This document shows, in pieces, positions 23,497 to 31,316 of a stretch of DNA of 64,000 bases (positions are counted from its first letter, which is position 1; every line of letters starts with the position of its first letter). Source of the stretch: F-183 sp964627455 (GTDB lineage: Bacteria; Acidobacteriota; Terriglobia; Bryobacterales; Bryobacteraceae). Location of the stretch: contig CAZVKC010000003.1 of the NCBI GenBank assembly GCA_964627455.1, forward strand, positions 1 through 64,000, read 5' to 3'. The notes below the pieces were generated by a model that was not told where the DNA came from, ran no database searches, and saw only the letters and a program-made list of their open reading frames with translations. The position numbers and the translations under genes are program-made.

Positions 23497-25332
23497 GTGA
23501 GACGCGTCATTGCCGTATTTTCTCTTTTCGCGGGCGGGCAGATTTGGGCTCAGTCCACTGAAATCAAGGAAATTCGTTTTCAGGTCGATCCGGCGGGAAC
23601 AGTGAAGATCCGGCCGGGCGAATCGGTGCAGGTGCAAGCCCAGGTTTGGGGCGATTTGGTTGACAAAGACGGCAACCGGAGGTCCGGGAGGCTGCGTGAG
23701 GTTGCAACGATCACAGTCGCCGCGGGCCAGGGATTCGCATCGAAGCCGTTTCGTTTCCAGGGCAAGGACGACGGGAGTTTCATTTCGAACGCGAGCATGG
23801 TGGCGTCGATCTTTTCTTCGATTGCCGGACGGTTCACGGAAAAGGACGCGATCCTGTATACGGCCCCCTCGCAACCGGGACGCTATCGCATCGACGCCGA
23901 GAAGGGATCGGTGAAGGCGAGTCTCGAGATCGAGGTAGCGGGAGATGCGAAGTCGCTGCGCGTGGCCGAGAAACAGACGTTCGCGAAGGAGGCGGATGCG
24001 AATCCGTACCGGCGGCTGGCCGAGCACTGGGCGCCCTTTATCGCGCAGGAAACGTGGTGGCAGCCGAAGTCCGACATCCCGACGCGGTTCGATTTCGACG
24101 GCGACTGGAACGGCGGCAACAACTGGGACAATGCGGAAACGGGAAGTTCGCAGGCGTATGTGTACTATGCGGCGGTGGAAACGGCGACGCACTGGTTCGT
24201 GCACTACAACTTCTTTCATCCGCGCGATTACTCGGACAACTGCATCGCGGGCACCTGCCACGAGAACGACAACGAAGGCATCATCCTGACGGTCCGCAAG
24301 GACGGTAGCGAGTTCGGCAGGCTCGAGTTGATGGAGACGCTCGCGCACAATAATACGTACAGCTTCACCAACGAGGCGCGGCTGCGCAAGGGCGTACATA
24401 ACATCGACGGGAAGATCGACTTGTACGACGGCTACCGGCCGATGGTGTTTCTCGAAGCCGGCGGGCACGGGGCGCAAGGCACGGCCGGCGAACACAGCTT
24501 GTATTCGGCGGCGCGGCAGGAGTTCAAGAGCGGCACGGGAATCACGCTGGTGTATCGCGGTGCGGCCGAGCGTCCCAAGCATGCGAACGACCGGATGGTC
24601 GGGTATGATCTGCTTCCGATCGAGAGCACGTGGTGGGCGCGCGCGAAGGCTTCGAGCGATAAAACGTTTGATGCCGAATATGTTTATGAGCCATTCGGAG
24701 GCCGGCCCGGCGCCGGCCTGAAGTTCATGGGTTCGTTCTATGGCCGCAAAGAAGCGGCCAACAAAGCGAAGCCTTTCTGGGGCTGGCACGACGAGCGAAC
24801 CCGCAAGGGGAAGGTCCTGAACACGGGGCAATGGGCGCTCGATCCGGCGTACGCCGTGACGCGCAACCTGACCTGGCCCGCGGACCTGCCGGTGGATCTC
24901 AACTATACGTACAATCCGTACCTCGGAATTGCAGGGACGACAGCGGCAGTGGCGGTAGCGTCGACGCCTGTGGTGAGCATCACGCCGGGGACTCCCACGA
25001 TTTCATCTCCCACCGGGGCGGCCACGGCCAGCGGCGGCAGTTGCCAGATCGACGTGTCGGTGGACGGCAGCGTCATCATCTCGGTGCAGGAGGCGGCCGC
25101 GACCTATCAGGTGGTGAGCGGCCAGGCAGAGCGCGACGCGAACATCCAATGCCAGGGACCTCTGCCCAAAACGAATCTGCGCACCGTCGAGGTGCGCAAG
25201 TCGAAGGGCCGCGGCGAAGTGCGCCTGCTCGAGAAGCCTTCAGACGCCAACGGATTCATTGCCAGCCTTCGCGTCGACGATCCGGCGCGCGGCGCGGATC
25301 GTTACTCGATCGTGCTGCGCTGGGAGCCCTGA
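23497..25332 (+). CDS. Exported protein of unknown function
   Basis: 611 aa from a GTG start, signal peptide ending near IWA-QS. Residues 20-150 look like beta-sandwich (EIRFQVDPAGTVKIRPGESV, PGRYRIDAEKGSV). The middle (about 170-470) has YVYYAAVETATHWFVHYNFF, CHENDNEGIILTVRKDG and MVFLEAGGHGAQG, a layout that reminds me of Vps62/NPP1-like domains, where an H-x-x-D-type motif and a late HG motif bind metal; this is only a resemblance. The C-terminal 100 residues are a small separate domain after a Thr/Ser/Ala linker. It follows the glycosyltransferase by 26 bp and may be in the same transcript, perhaps as its glycosylated target (guess). Confidence 0.7.
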   Translation: MRRVIAVFSLFAGGQIWAQSTEIKEIRFQVDPAGTVKIRPGESVQVQAQVWGDLVDKDGNRRSGRLREVATITVAAGQGFASKPFRFQGKDDGSFISNASMVASIFSSIAGRFTEKDAILYTAPSQPGRYRIDAEKGSVKASLEIEVAGDAKSLRVAEKQTFAKEADANPYRRLAEHWAPFIAQETWWQPKSDIPTRFDFDGDWNGGNNWDNAETGSSQAYVYYAAVETATHWFVHYNFFHPRDYSDNCIAGTCHENDNEGIILTVRKDGSEFGRLELMETLAHNNTYSFTNEARLRKGVHNIDGKIDLYDGYRPMVFLEAGGHGAQGTAGEHSLYSAARQEFKSGTGITLVYRGAAERPKHANDRMVGYDLLPIESTWWARAKASSDKTFDAEYVYEPFGGRPGAGLKFMGSFYGRKEAANKAKPFWGWHDERTRKGKVLNTGQWALDPAYAVTRNLTWPADLPVDLNYTYNPYLGIAGTTAAVAVASTPVVSITPGTPTISSPTGAATASGGSCQIDVSVDGSVIISVQEAAATYQVVSGQAERDANIQCQGPLPKTNLRTVEVRKSKGRGEVRLLEKPSDANGFIASLRVDDPARGADRYSIVLRWEP

Positions 25333-25394
25333 AAAACCGCAACAACTGTCAAACGTGATTGGCCGAAGGCGCCGTACGCTGGACCTACGAACCG

Positions 25395-26255
25395 ATGCAT
25401 ATCAGCAACAAGGCGCTCTGGTACATCGAGAGCCATCTCGCCGGCGGGGATCTCTCGCTGGCCGCGATTGCGAACGCCTGCGGCGGAGTTTCGCAATTCC
25501 ACCTCTCGCGTGCGTTTCCCGCGGCGACGGGCCTGCCGCTGGGCGCTTACGCTCGCGGACGGCGGCTGACGGAAGCCGCCAAGGCGCTCGCCACTGGAGC
25601 CCCTGACATTCTGACGCTGGCGCTCGACGCCGGTTATGGTTCGCACGAGGCGTTCACCCGAGCGTTCCGCGCGCAGTTCGGTGTCACGCCGCAAGAGGTC
25701 CGCGAACGCGGCAGCGCCGCGGGGCTGACGATCCAGGAGGCTATTTCCATGGCGAATGAGAACACAGGCGCTGCGCCGCTTCAGCCGGTGCGGATCGAAC
25801 AAAAGGACGCAATTCTGATTTTTGGTTTGAGCCAGCGGCATGCGGCTTCAAACAGCGGGATCCCCGCGCAGTGGGGGCGCTTCGTCCCATACCTCGGCAC
25901 GATCCGCAATCAGACCGGCGGCTCCACTTACGGGGTCGTCTGCAACACAGACGGCGAGTCCGCAGGATGCGATTACATTTGCGGCGTCGAGGTCACGTCG
26001 TTCCCCGATGAGCCGGCGGACTTCTCGCGACTGCGCATCCCGCCGCAGACGTACGCCGTGTTCGAACACAAGGGGCATGTTTCGGGTGTGGGCGCGACAT
26101 GGGCGTCGATCTGGAATCACGCATTGCCGGAAGCCGGCTTGCAGGCCGCGGACGGACCTTCGTTCGAGCGCTACGGCGCCAGGTTCGACGGGCGCACCGG
26201 CCTGGGAGGGTTCGAGATTTGGATCCCGGTACTAGCGGCTGCCGCCGCTATTTGA
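25395..26255 (+). CDS. AraC-family regulator with GyrI-like effector-binding domain
   Basis: 286 aa. Residues 5-105 carry two helix-turn-helix motifs (LSLAAIANACGGVSQFHLSR and LTLALDAGYGSHEAFTRAFR). Residues 135-285 are a GyrI-like/AraC effector-binding domain (VRIEQKDAILIFGLSQRH, PPQTYAVFEHKGHVS, FEIWIPV). Such Rob/SoxS-like architecture usually senses hydrophobic small molecules and activates efflux or metabolism genes. I chose ATG 25395; a TTG at 25359 is also in frame. It overlaps by 8 bp, tail to tail, with the methyltransferase gene. Confidence 0.88.
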   Translation: MHISNKALWYIESHLAGGDLSLAAIANACGGVSQFHLSRAFPAATGLPLGAYARGRRLTEAAKALATGAPDILTLALDAGYGSHEAFTRAFRAQFGVTPQEVRERGSAAGLTIQEAISMANENTGAAPLQPVRIEQKDAILIFGLSQRHAASNSGIPAQWGRFVPYLGTIRNQTGGSTYGVVCNTDGESAGCDYICGVEVTSFPDEPADFSRLRIPPQTYAVFEHKGHVSGVGATWASIWNHALPEAGLQAADGPSFERYGARFDGRTGLGGFEIWIPVLAAAAAI

Positions 26256-27018
26256 CGCACACAAACGTCGTGGCTTCGAAGAAGGTCAGTGTGATTTCGC
26301 GAATCAGCGCATTCGACTTGCAGAGTTTCAGGATGTTGCGCTTGAGCGGGCTCTTTACGTTGTCCGGTTGCGACAGGTAGACGCGGTCGTGCCACTTTGA
26401 GAATCCGATTTTGCGAAACTCGCGGCGAAGCAGCGGGTAGGTGAACTGGTTGAAGTCGATGCCGAGTCTCATGATGTCCGGCCCCTGCTTCATGATGCGG
26501 AACCGGTAGCGCATCCAGTCCGGCATCCAGCCGTAACAAGGAAGCGGATATTCACCCGAGGTGATGCTGAATTTGTTGGTGGACTCGAAGAAGAGAAGTC
26601 CGCCGGGTTTCAAGGCGCGATACACCGTGCGAAGCCCCTTACGCCAATCTTCGACGTGCTCGAACACCGAACTGCAGATGATGACATCGTAGACGTTCTC
26701 GCCGAGGTCGTGTTTTTCAATGTTGGCGAGTTGGATGTCCGGTTCGACGCCGTGCCGGCGGCCGAGTTCCCTGGCAAACCCGATGAACTCGGCGCTGATC
26801 TCGATGCCGCGCAAGTCCAGACCCCGTTTCCTGGCGATGATCGGGAACCACCCGAGGCCGGTGCCGACCTCGAGCATTTTCAGACTCGAATCGATGGGCC
26901 GGAACAACGTGAGATAAGAAAGAATTCCGTCAATTTGCTGTTCCCGCAATGCAAACTGCTCGCGGTTACTTTCGATGTACCTCGCGGTATCCGTTAGTGC
27001 TTCCGCTGGAATTTCCAT
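26248..27018 (-). CDS. Class I SAM-dependent methyltransferase
   Basis: 256 aa with the SAM-binding motif I (KMLEVGTGLGWFPIIARKRG), an acidic motif II (LRGIEIS) and motif post-I/III (YDVIICSSVFEHVEDWRKGL, LKPGGLLFFES). Typical of small-molecule or lipid/sugar methyltransferases of the UbiE/COQ5-like superfamily; substrate not assignable. It lies 42 bp downstream of the DUF1801 gene on the same strand, at the end of the photolyase run, and overlaps the end of the AraC gene. Confidence 0.85.
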   Translation of the reverse strand: MEIPAEALTDTARYIESNREQFALREQQIDGILSYLTLFRPIDSSLKMLEVGTGLGWFPIIARKRGLDLRGIEISAEFIGFARELGRRHGVEPDIQLANIEKHDLGENVYDVIICSSVFEHVEDWRKGLRTVYRALKPGGLLFFESTNKFSITSGEYPLPCYGWMPDWMRYRFRIMKQGPDIMRLGIDFNQFTYPLLRREFRKIGFSKWHDRVYLSQPDNVKSPLKRNILKLCKSNALIREITLTFFEATTFVCVK

Positions 27019-27060
27019 CTCTGCCTGCTGTCAGTATAACAACGAGCGTTCTGAACGCCC

Positions 27061-27429
27061 TTACTTTGCCGCGAGTTTTTCGTTTTCCGCGAGGCGCGCC
27101 TTGACGAGCTTTTTGATCAACGCCGCAGGCAGTGGTTTGTCGAGCGGGAAGCGAATGGCGCCTTTGGATGTTTCATATGAGGCGAGTTGATCCGCGAACG
27201 CGTCGATCACGGCGGGGCTCATGACGTACAGGGCGCAATGCTTGCGGGTCGCGCCGAAGCCTACCAGCAAACGCTTGTGATGGAAGACCGGCATCCCGTA
27301 GCTGAAGGCTTCGACGGCGTCTTTGGGCGCAGCCGCGCGAATCGCGGCGCGGACTTGTTCAAGCGTCGTGCGAGCCGGCTCGGGGATCCGTGCGAGATAG
27401 GCGTCGACAACGCCGGGAGACGTATCCAT
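27061..27429 (-). CDS. DUF1801 (YdhG-like) protein
   Basis: 122 aa of the DUF1801 family: VVDAYLARIPEPARTTLEQV, AIRAAAPKDAVEAFSYGMPV, FHHKRLLVGFGATRKHCALY and the basic end (IKKLVKARLAENEKLAAK) fit closely. The fold resembles frataxin/iron-chaperone proteins and the family's role is poorly known. It follows the full-length photolyase by 22 bp, so it is probably part of that operon. Confidence 0.85.
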   Translation of the reverse strand: MDTSPGVVDAYLARIPEPARTTLEQVRAAIRAAAPKDAVEAFSYGMPVFHHKRLLVGFGATRKHCALYVMSPAVIDAFADQLASYETSKGAIRFPLDKPLPAALIKKLVKARLAENEKLAAK

Positions 27430-27451
27430 GGTGGTTCGCGACCATGCTATC

Positions 27452-28924
27452 TCAATCGAAGAGCGGCAGCAGTTGTTTGCGCTTCGGGGCAGCGGCGGCA
27501 GTGGTGCGTTTGCGGCTGCCGTGCTTCTTTGCGACTTCGCGGATCTCCTCCCGCACAGGAACGCGGCGGCGGAACTCCGCGAGTTTTGCCTTGGCTTCGC
27601 GCACGGCGGTTGCGTGATCGACGATGGGTTCGCGCGGATAGCCGCCGAGCTTTGCGATGGACGGGCACTTCCAGGGTTCCGCGATGTAGGCCGTGGGAAG
27701 TTCGCGCAGTTCGGGGATCCAACGGCGAATGAAAACGCCCTCTGGATCGTGATCCAACACCTGTTTGGTGGGACTGTAGATGCGCAGCGTATTCATGCCG
27801 GTCGTGCCCGATTGCATCTGGCACTGGCTCCAGTGGATGCCCGGTTCGTAGTCGGTAAAGAGACGGGCGAGGTGCAATCCGGGTTCGCGCCAGTGCAGCC
27901 AGAGATGGTAGGCGGCGAAGGACATGAGCATCGCGCGCATGCGGAAGTTGATCCAGCCGGTTTCGTGGAGACAGCGCATGCAGGCGTCGATCATTGGATA
28001 GCCGGTGCGCCCTTCGCGCCAGGCGTCGAACTTCGTGCGGTCGGGGCTCTCGTCGCGCAAGCCGTCGAGGGAGCGTACGAAGTTGCGGAACTCGATCTCC
28101 GGTTCGTCTTCGAGTTTCTGCATGAAGTGGCAGCGCCAGTGGAGGCGGGCGTCGAACGCACGAAGCGCCTTGCGGATATCCGGGTGCGGCGTCTCTTCCA
28201 GCCTGGCGCGCGTTTGGTGGACGATCGTTTTCGTGGAGATGGTCCCGTAGGCGAGGTGCGCACTGAGACGGGAGCAACTTTCGAAGGCCGTTACAGGCGA
28301 GGACATCTCGCGGTGATAGCGATGTCCGCGAGTGTCGAAGAAGGATGTGAGAGTCCGATGGGCGCTGTGTTCGCCGCCCTCCGGATCGCCGGTTGTTGCC
28401 GGGAGCGGATCGGAGGCGAATGAAGCGGGAGTGAGCGCGTAGGGACGTTCGATGACGGGCTTGCTCATACGCGCTTCCCATTTGCGGGCCCAGCCTTCGC
28501 GTGTTCGCAGACGGCGGATCACGCCGTTTGCCGGGAACTCGCGGAACGGGATGTTGTGGGTGCGGGTCCAACGGATGACTTCGCGGTCACGCGCGTAGGT
28601 GATCGCGTTGCCCGTCTCTTCGTGCGAGTAGATGGCTGCGATTCCGTGCGTTTGCCGGATGCTTTCGAAGACCGGAATCACTTCGACATCCTGCTTGAAG
28701 ACGAGCGGTTGCCCGAGCGCGGTGAGCTGGTTGTTGAGGTCCCGCAGGGATGCAGCGATGAAGTCCCAGTGGGGCGGCGCGAAGTCGGGCGCCTGCATGA
28801 CCGAGGGTTCTGCGACATACAGCGGCAGTACCGGTTCGCCCGAGCGCGCGGCCTCTGCGAGCGGCGCGTGATCGAGTGTGCGGAGGTCGCGCTTGAACCA
28901 GACGATGTGGACGGGGCGTATCAT
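27452..28924 (-). CDS. Cryptochrome/photolyase family protein (full length)
   Basis: 490 aa. N-terminal alpha/beta antenna domain about 5-135 (VHIVWFKRDLRTLDHAPLAE). FAD-binding helical domain about 200-475 with LSAHLAYGTIS, LHWRCHFMQKL, GYPMIDACMRCLHETGWINF, RMRAMLMSFAAYHLWLHW and the late QSGTTGMNTLRIYSPTKQ. It differs from classic CPD photolyases in several consensus positions, so it may be a (6-4)/cryptochrome-like or divergent photolyase. It would split UV lesions with blue light, or act as a light sensor. A lysine/arginine-rich tail (GSRKRTTAAAAPKRKQ) follows. Starts 7 bp after the split antenna-domain gene. Confidence 0.85.
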   Translation of the reverse strand: MIRPVHIVWFKRDLRTLDHAPLAEAARSGEPVLPLYVAEPSVMQAPDFAPPHWDFIAASLRDLNNQLTALGQPLVFKQDVEVIPVFESIRQTHGIAAIYSHEETGNAITYARDREVIRWTRTHNIPFREFPANGVIRRLRTREGWARKWEARMSKPVIERPYALTPASFASDPLPATTGDPEGGEHSAHRTLTSFFDTRGHRYHREMSSPVTAFESCSRLSAHLAYGTISTKTIVHQTRARLEETPHPDIRKALRAFDARLHWRCHFMQKLEDEPEIEFRNFVRSLDGLRDESPDRTKFDAWREGRTGYPMIDACMRCLHETGWINFRMRAMLMSFAAYHLWLHWREPGLHLARLFTDYEPGIHWSQCQMQSGTTGMNTLRIYSPTKQVLDHDPEGVFIRRWIPELRELPTAYIAEPWKCPSIAKLGGYPREPIVDHATAVREAKAKLAEFRRRVPVREEIREVAKKHGSRKRTTAAAAPKRKQLLPLFD

Positions 28925-28931
28925 GACAGCG

Positions 28932-29348
28932 TCAATCGAGCGTCATCACGTGCGGTTCAACGCGTTTCCAGTAGCGGGCGAAACGCTTGAGGTCCAACGG
29001 ACGGCCGGGGACGTCGACAAACACGGGCGCGTCGAGGACTTCGACATGCACACTTTTCTGCAGCCCCTGCGTGGCCGCGCGGATCCAAGGATCGGGTGAA
29101 TCGACGGTGACGATGTGCGAACAACGGTGCGCGGCCAGTTCCTGAGTGAGGATCTGCGCGGCGGATCCTCGATGGATGGTGAGGTTCGGGATTTCGAGCA
29201 GGCATTCGTACAGGAACGCGATGCGCTTGAGGGTCCATGCCTCACGTTCGATTTGCTCGTCATCGAACACGAATATGGCGGGGATCCCGGGCGGAAGGAC
29301 GCCGCGCGTGAGCGAATCGCTGTGGATCCATAACAGAGGGTGTGTCAT
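28932..29348 (-). CDS. Stand-alone photolyase N-terminal (antenna, alpha/beta) domain
   Basis: 138 aa corresponding only to the N-terminal Rossmann-like domain of photolyases: LLWIHSDSLTRGVLPPGIPA, FVFDDEQI, and the middle/late helices (RIAFLYECL, HIVTVDSPDPW). There is no FAD domain; instead the gene just upstream encodes it, with ATGA overlap (29345-29348), so the two are made together and probably pair as one photolyase. The order is inverted relative to a fused enzyme: the C-terminal half is encoded first. A simple in-place frameshift cannot explain this. Confidence 0.75.
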   Translation of the reverse strand: MTHPLLWIHSDSLTRGVLPPGIPAIFVFDDEQIEREAWTLKRIAFLYECLLEIPNLTIHRGSAAQILTQELAAHRCSHIVTVDSPDPWIRAATQGLQKSVHVEVLDAPVFVDVPGRPLDLKRFARYWKRVEPHVMTLD

Positions 29349-30154
29349 CGCACAGGGACCTCGTTGATGCGGAACAGGCGCTTTTCGAGAGCCTCGTAGG
29401 AGGCGTCGAACGGGCAGGCACTCGCGGCCGCCGCCGCGCAGTTGCGGCAGTAACGCCCGGCTGTGTACTTGTCGAGGTTCTCGCGATTAAAGAAGTACGG
29501 TTTGTGCGAAAAGGTCGACGCTACCCATTGCCACGACAGGTTGTTGGATGCGAGATCGCCGTCGAGCAAATGCCGCAGGAACCAGCGTGCGCCGGCCTGC
29601 CATCGGATGCGGCGGAAATGCACGACGTACGCGGCGAGCCACATGCGGGCGTGATTGTGCAGATAGCCGGTTTCGTGCAGTTCGCGAGCGAAGGCGTCCA
29701 TACAGGCGAGGCCCGTGCTTGCGTTCTCCAGGTCGGACGGAAGTTCGTCCGCGTAGTCACGGATGCCGGTTTTATTCGGTTCGCAATCGCGCCAGAGCGC
29801 GTCCGCGCCGGCTTGGCGGTAGAGGCGCTGCCAGTAGTCGCGCCAGGCGAGTTCGGCGACAAACTTCGACGCGTGGAACGGTTCTTTCACTTTTCGCAGC
29901 GCGTGGCGGCGTACGCGATCGAGCGTCAGCACGCCGTGGCGAATGAATGGCGACAGTCGCGTGACGAGTCCATCGAGATAGTTGCGAGTGAAGGCGTAAC
30001 GGTCGGCTTCGATAGAATCGAGGCGCCTTTCGGCTTCGCTTGTGCCTCCGCGAATCGGACTGATGTGCGCATCGCGAGCAGCAGCCAGGGGGAACTGCGC
30101 CTGCAGATACGCGGCCATTTCATCGCGCGAGTCGAACTCTGTCCGCAGTTTCAT
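29345..30154 (-). CDS. Stand-alone photolyase FAD-binding domain
   Basis: 269 aa starting at MKLRTEFDSRDEMAAYL. It contains only the helical FAD-binding half of a photolyase: FTRNYLDGLVTRLSPFIRHG, FVAELAWRDYWQRLY, GLACMDAFARELHETGYLHN, HARMWLAAYVVHF, and DGDLASNNLSWQWVAS, all conserved core motifs. The C-terminal end has Cys-x2-Cys-x7-Cys (YCRNC...SACPF), which may bind metal. The ATG overlaps the stop of the DUF2256 gene by one base (TGATG). It is functional only if it works alone or with the antenna-domain protein from the next gene. Confidence 0.85.
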   Translation of the reverse strand: MKLRTEFDSRDEMAAYLQAQFPLAAARDAHISPIRGGTSEAERRLDSIEADRYAFTRNYLDGLVTRLSPFIRHGVLTLDRVRRHALRKVKEPFHASKFVAELAWRDYWQRLYRQAGADALWRDCEPNKTGIRDYADELPSDLENASTGLACMDAFARELHETGYLHNHARMWLAAYVVHFRRIRWQAGARWFLRHLLDGDLASNNLSWQWVASTFSHKPYFFNRENLDKYTAGRYCRNCAAAAASACPFDASYEALEKRLFRINEVPVR

Positions 30155-30294
30155 CACTTCGCCTGCCTGCGGCAACGCTCACTGCAATATTTCACCTGTT
30201 CCCAGTCGCGTTCCCACTTCTTGCGCCACGTGAACGGGCGCGAGCAGACCGCGCACACCTTCGAGGGAAGGTGCTGTTTCTTGACCCCGCGCAT
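30154..30294 (-). CDS. DUF2256 mini-protein (zinc ribbon)
   Basis: 46 aa, a small gene that is easy to miss. It reads from the ATG at 30294 (MRGVKKQHLPSK) through CAVCSRPFTWRKKWERDW to YCSERCRRQAK and stops at TGA 30154-30156. The four cysteines in two pairs (CAVC and CSERC) form the zinc ribbon of the DUF2256 family. DUF2256 genes are often found beside photolyase/cryptochrome genes (from memory, not searched), and here it is the first gene, sharing a TGATG junction with the FAD-domain gene. A DNA- or partner-binding accessory role is likely (inference). Confidence 0.85.
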   Translation of the reverse strand: MRGVKKQHLPSKVCAVCSRPFTWRKKWERDWEQVKYCSERCRRQAK

Positions 30295-30332
30295 AAACTC
30301 TCTCCCTGCATCCTCAGATGCAGAGGCGAGCG

Positions 30333-31310
30333 TCAGCGGCGTTTTAGTTGTTGCAGGAGCGCCTGCGCGTCGGCGAACGTCGGGGCGCGGCCTTCGGGTT
30401 CCTGCGAGAGATACTTGCGCAGGTACGCTTCGGCGCGAGAGAGATCGGAACGGTTCGCGATCAGTTTCTTGGCCGCCCAGTAATAAGGAGAGAGATCGTC
30501 GGGGACGTGCCGCACGGCTTCAGCGAGCGTCTTTTCGAGTTCGTGAAAAGACTGCCGCGCCGCGTGGATCTGCGCCATAATCTCGTATCCGCCGATACGT
30601 GCGGGTTCTTTTTCCAGCAACTGGCGGCCGATCTTTTCCGCCTCTTCGTAGCGCGGGTTGCGGGACAGGCAGCAGTAAACGAGCGCCAGATTCGTCTGGG
30701 CGCGATAGTTGGATGGAGTCGCTTGCTGCAGTTCGCGAATGGCGACCGGCTCGTTGTCGTCGTGCTGCGCCAGCTTGGCTTCGGCGAGGCGTCCCCAGTC
30801 GGGATGCGCGGCGGCGATCTTCTTCGCGATCGCATGCGCCTTAGTCTTGCCTCCGCCGACGATACCCGGCGCTTTGTAGGTGAACATCATGTCCACGAGC
30901 AGTGCATCCAGATGATTGGGGTCGATCCTGTATGCCGCTTCGAGTTCGCGCTTCATCACGCGCACCAGGCCGACCTGACGCCACATGGGTGCAGTCTCGG
31001 CGCTCACCGCGCAAACTCGAGCGAGTTGGGCGTGCGTATCGGCGCTTTGGGGCGCCAACGCAACGGCGCGCTCCGCGAGAGCCCTGGCCTTATCGAGGGT
31101 GCCAAAGCTTTCCTCGATGCCCGACATCGCGATCAGCGCGGACCAGTCATCCGGATTCTGCTTCAACTGCGCGGAGACGAGCGCGCGGGCGCGCTTCCAG
31201 TGATCCGCTTCGGTGAGGTCCCGCAGCGGCTGCTGCAAAAACGCCTCGGAAAACGCAGGGAGCGAGAACAGTAAGAAGGCCTGAAACAGGCGACGATACA
31301 ACAAACGCAC
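30333..31310 (-). CDS. Secreted TPR protein
   Basis: 325 aa with a signal peptide (YRRLFQAFLLFSLPAFSEA) followed by TPR-like units from about residue 35 to the end (DHWKRARALVSAQLKQNPDD, GTLDKARALAERAVALAP, SRAEAYLRKYLSQEPEG). Unknown periplasmic scaffold role. It begins 6 bp after lysA on the same strand and ends 38 bp before the DUF2256 start, so it may link the lysA operon to the photolyase operon. Confidence 0.82.
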   Translation of the reverse strand: MRLLYRRLFQAFLLFSLPAFSEAFLQQPLRDLTEADHWKRARALVSAQLKQNPDDWSALIAMSGIEESFGTLDKARALAERAVALAPQSADTHAQLARVCAVSAETAPMWRQVGLVRVMKRELEAAYRIDPNHLDALLVDMMFTYKAPGIVGGGKTKAHAIAKKIAAAHPDWGRLAEAKLAQHDDNEPVAIRELQQATPSNYRAQTNLALVYCCLSRNPRYEEAEKIGRQLLEKEPARIGGYEIMAQIHAARQSFHELEKTLAEAVRHVPDDLSPYYWAAKKLIANRSDLSRAEAYLRKYLSQEPEGRAPTFADAQALLQQLKRR

Positions 31311-31316
31311 GTTCTT

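Noticed and set aside
28932..30154. Split photolyase as a frameshifted single gene
   Set aside because: The C-terminal half is encoded before the N-terminal half, each with its own start and an ATGA junction, so a simple frameshift cannot give this order.
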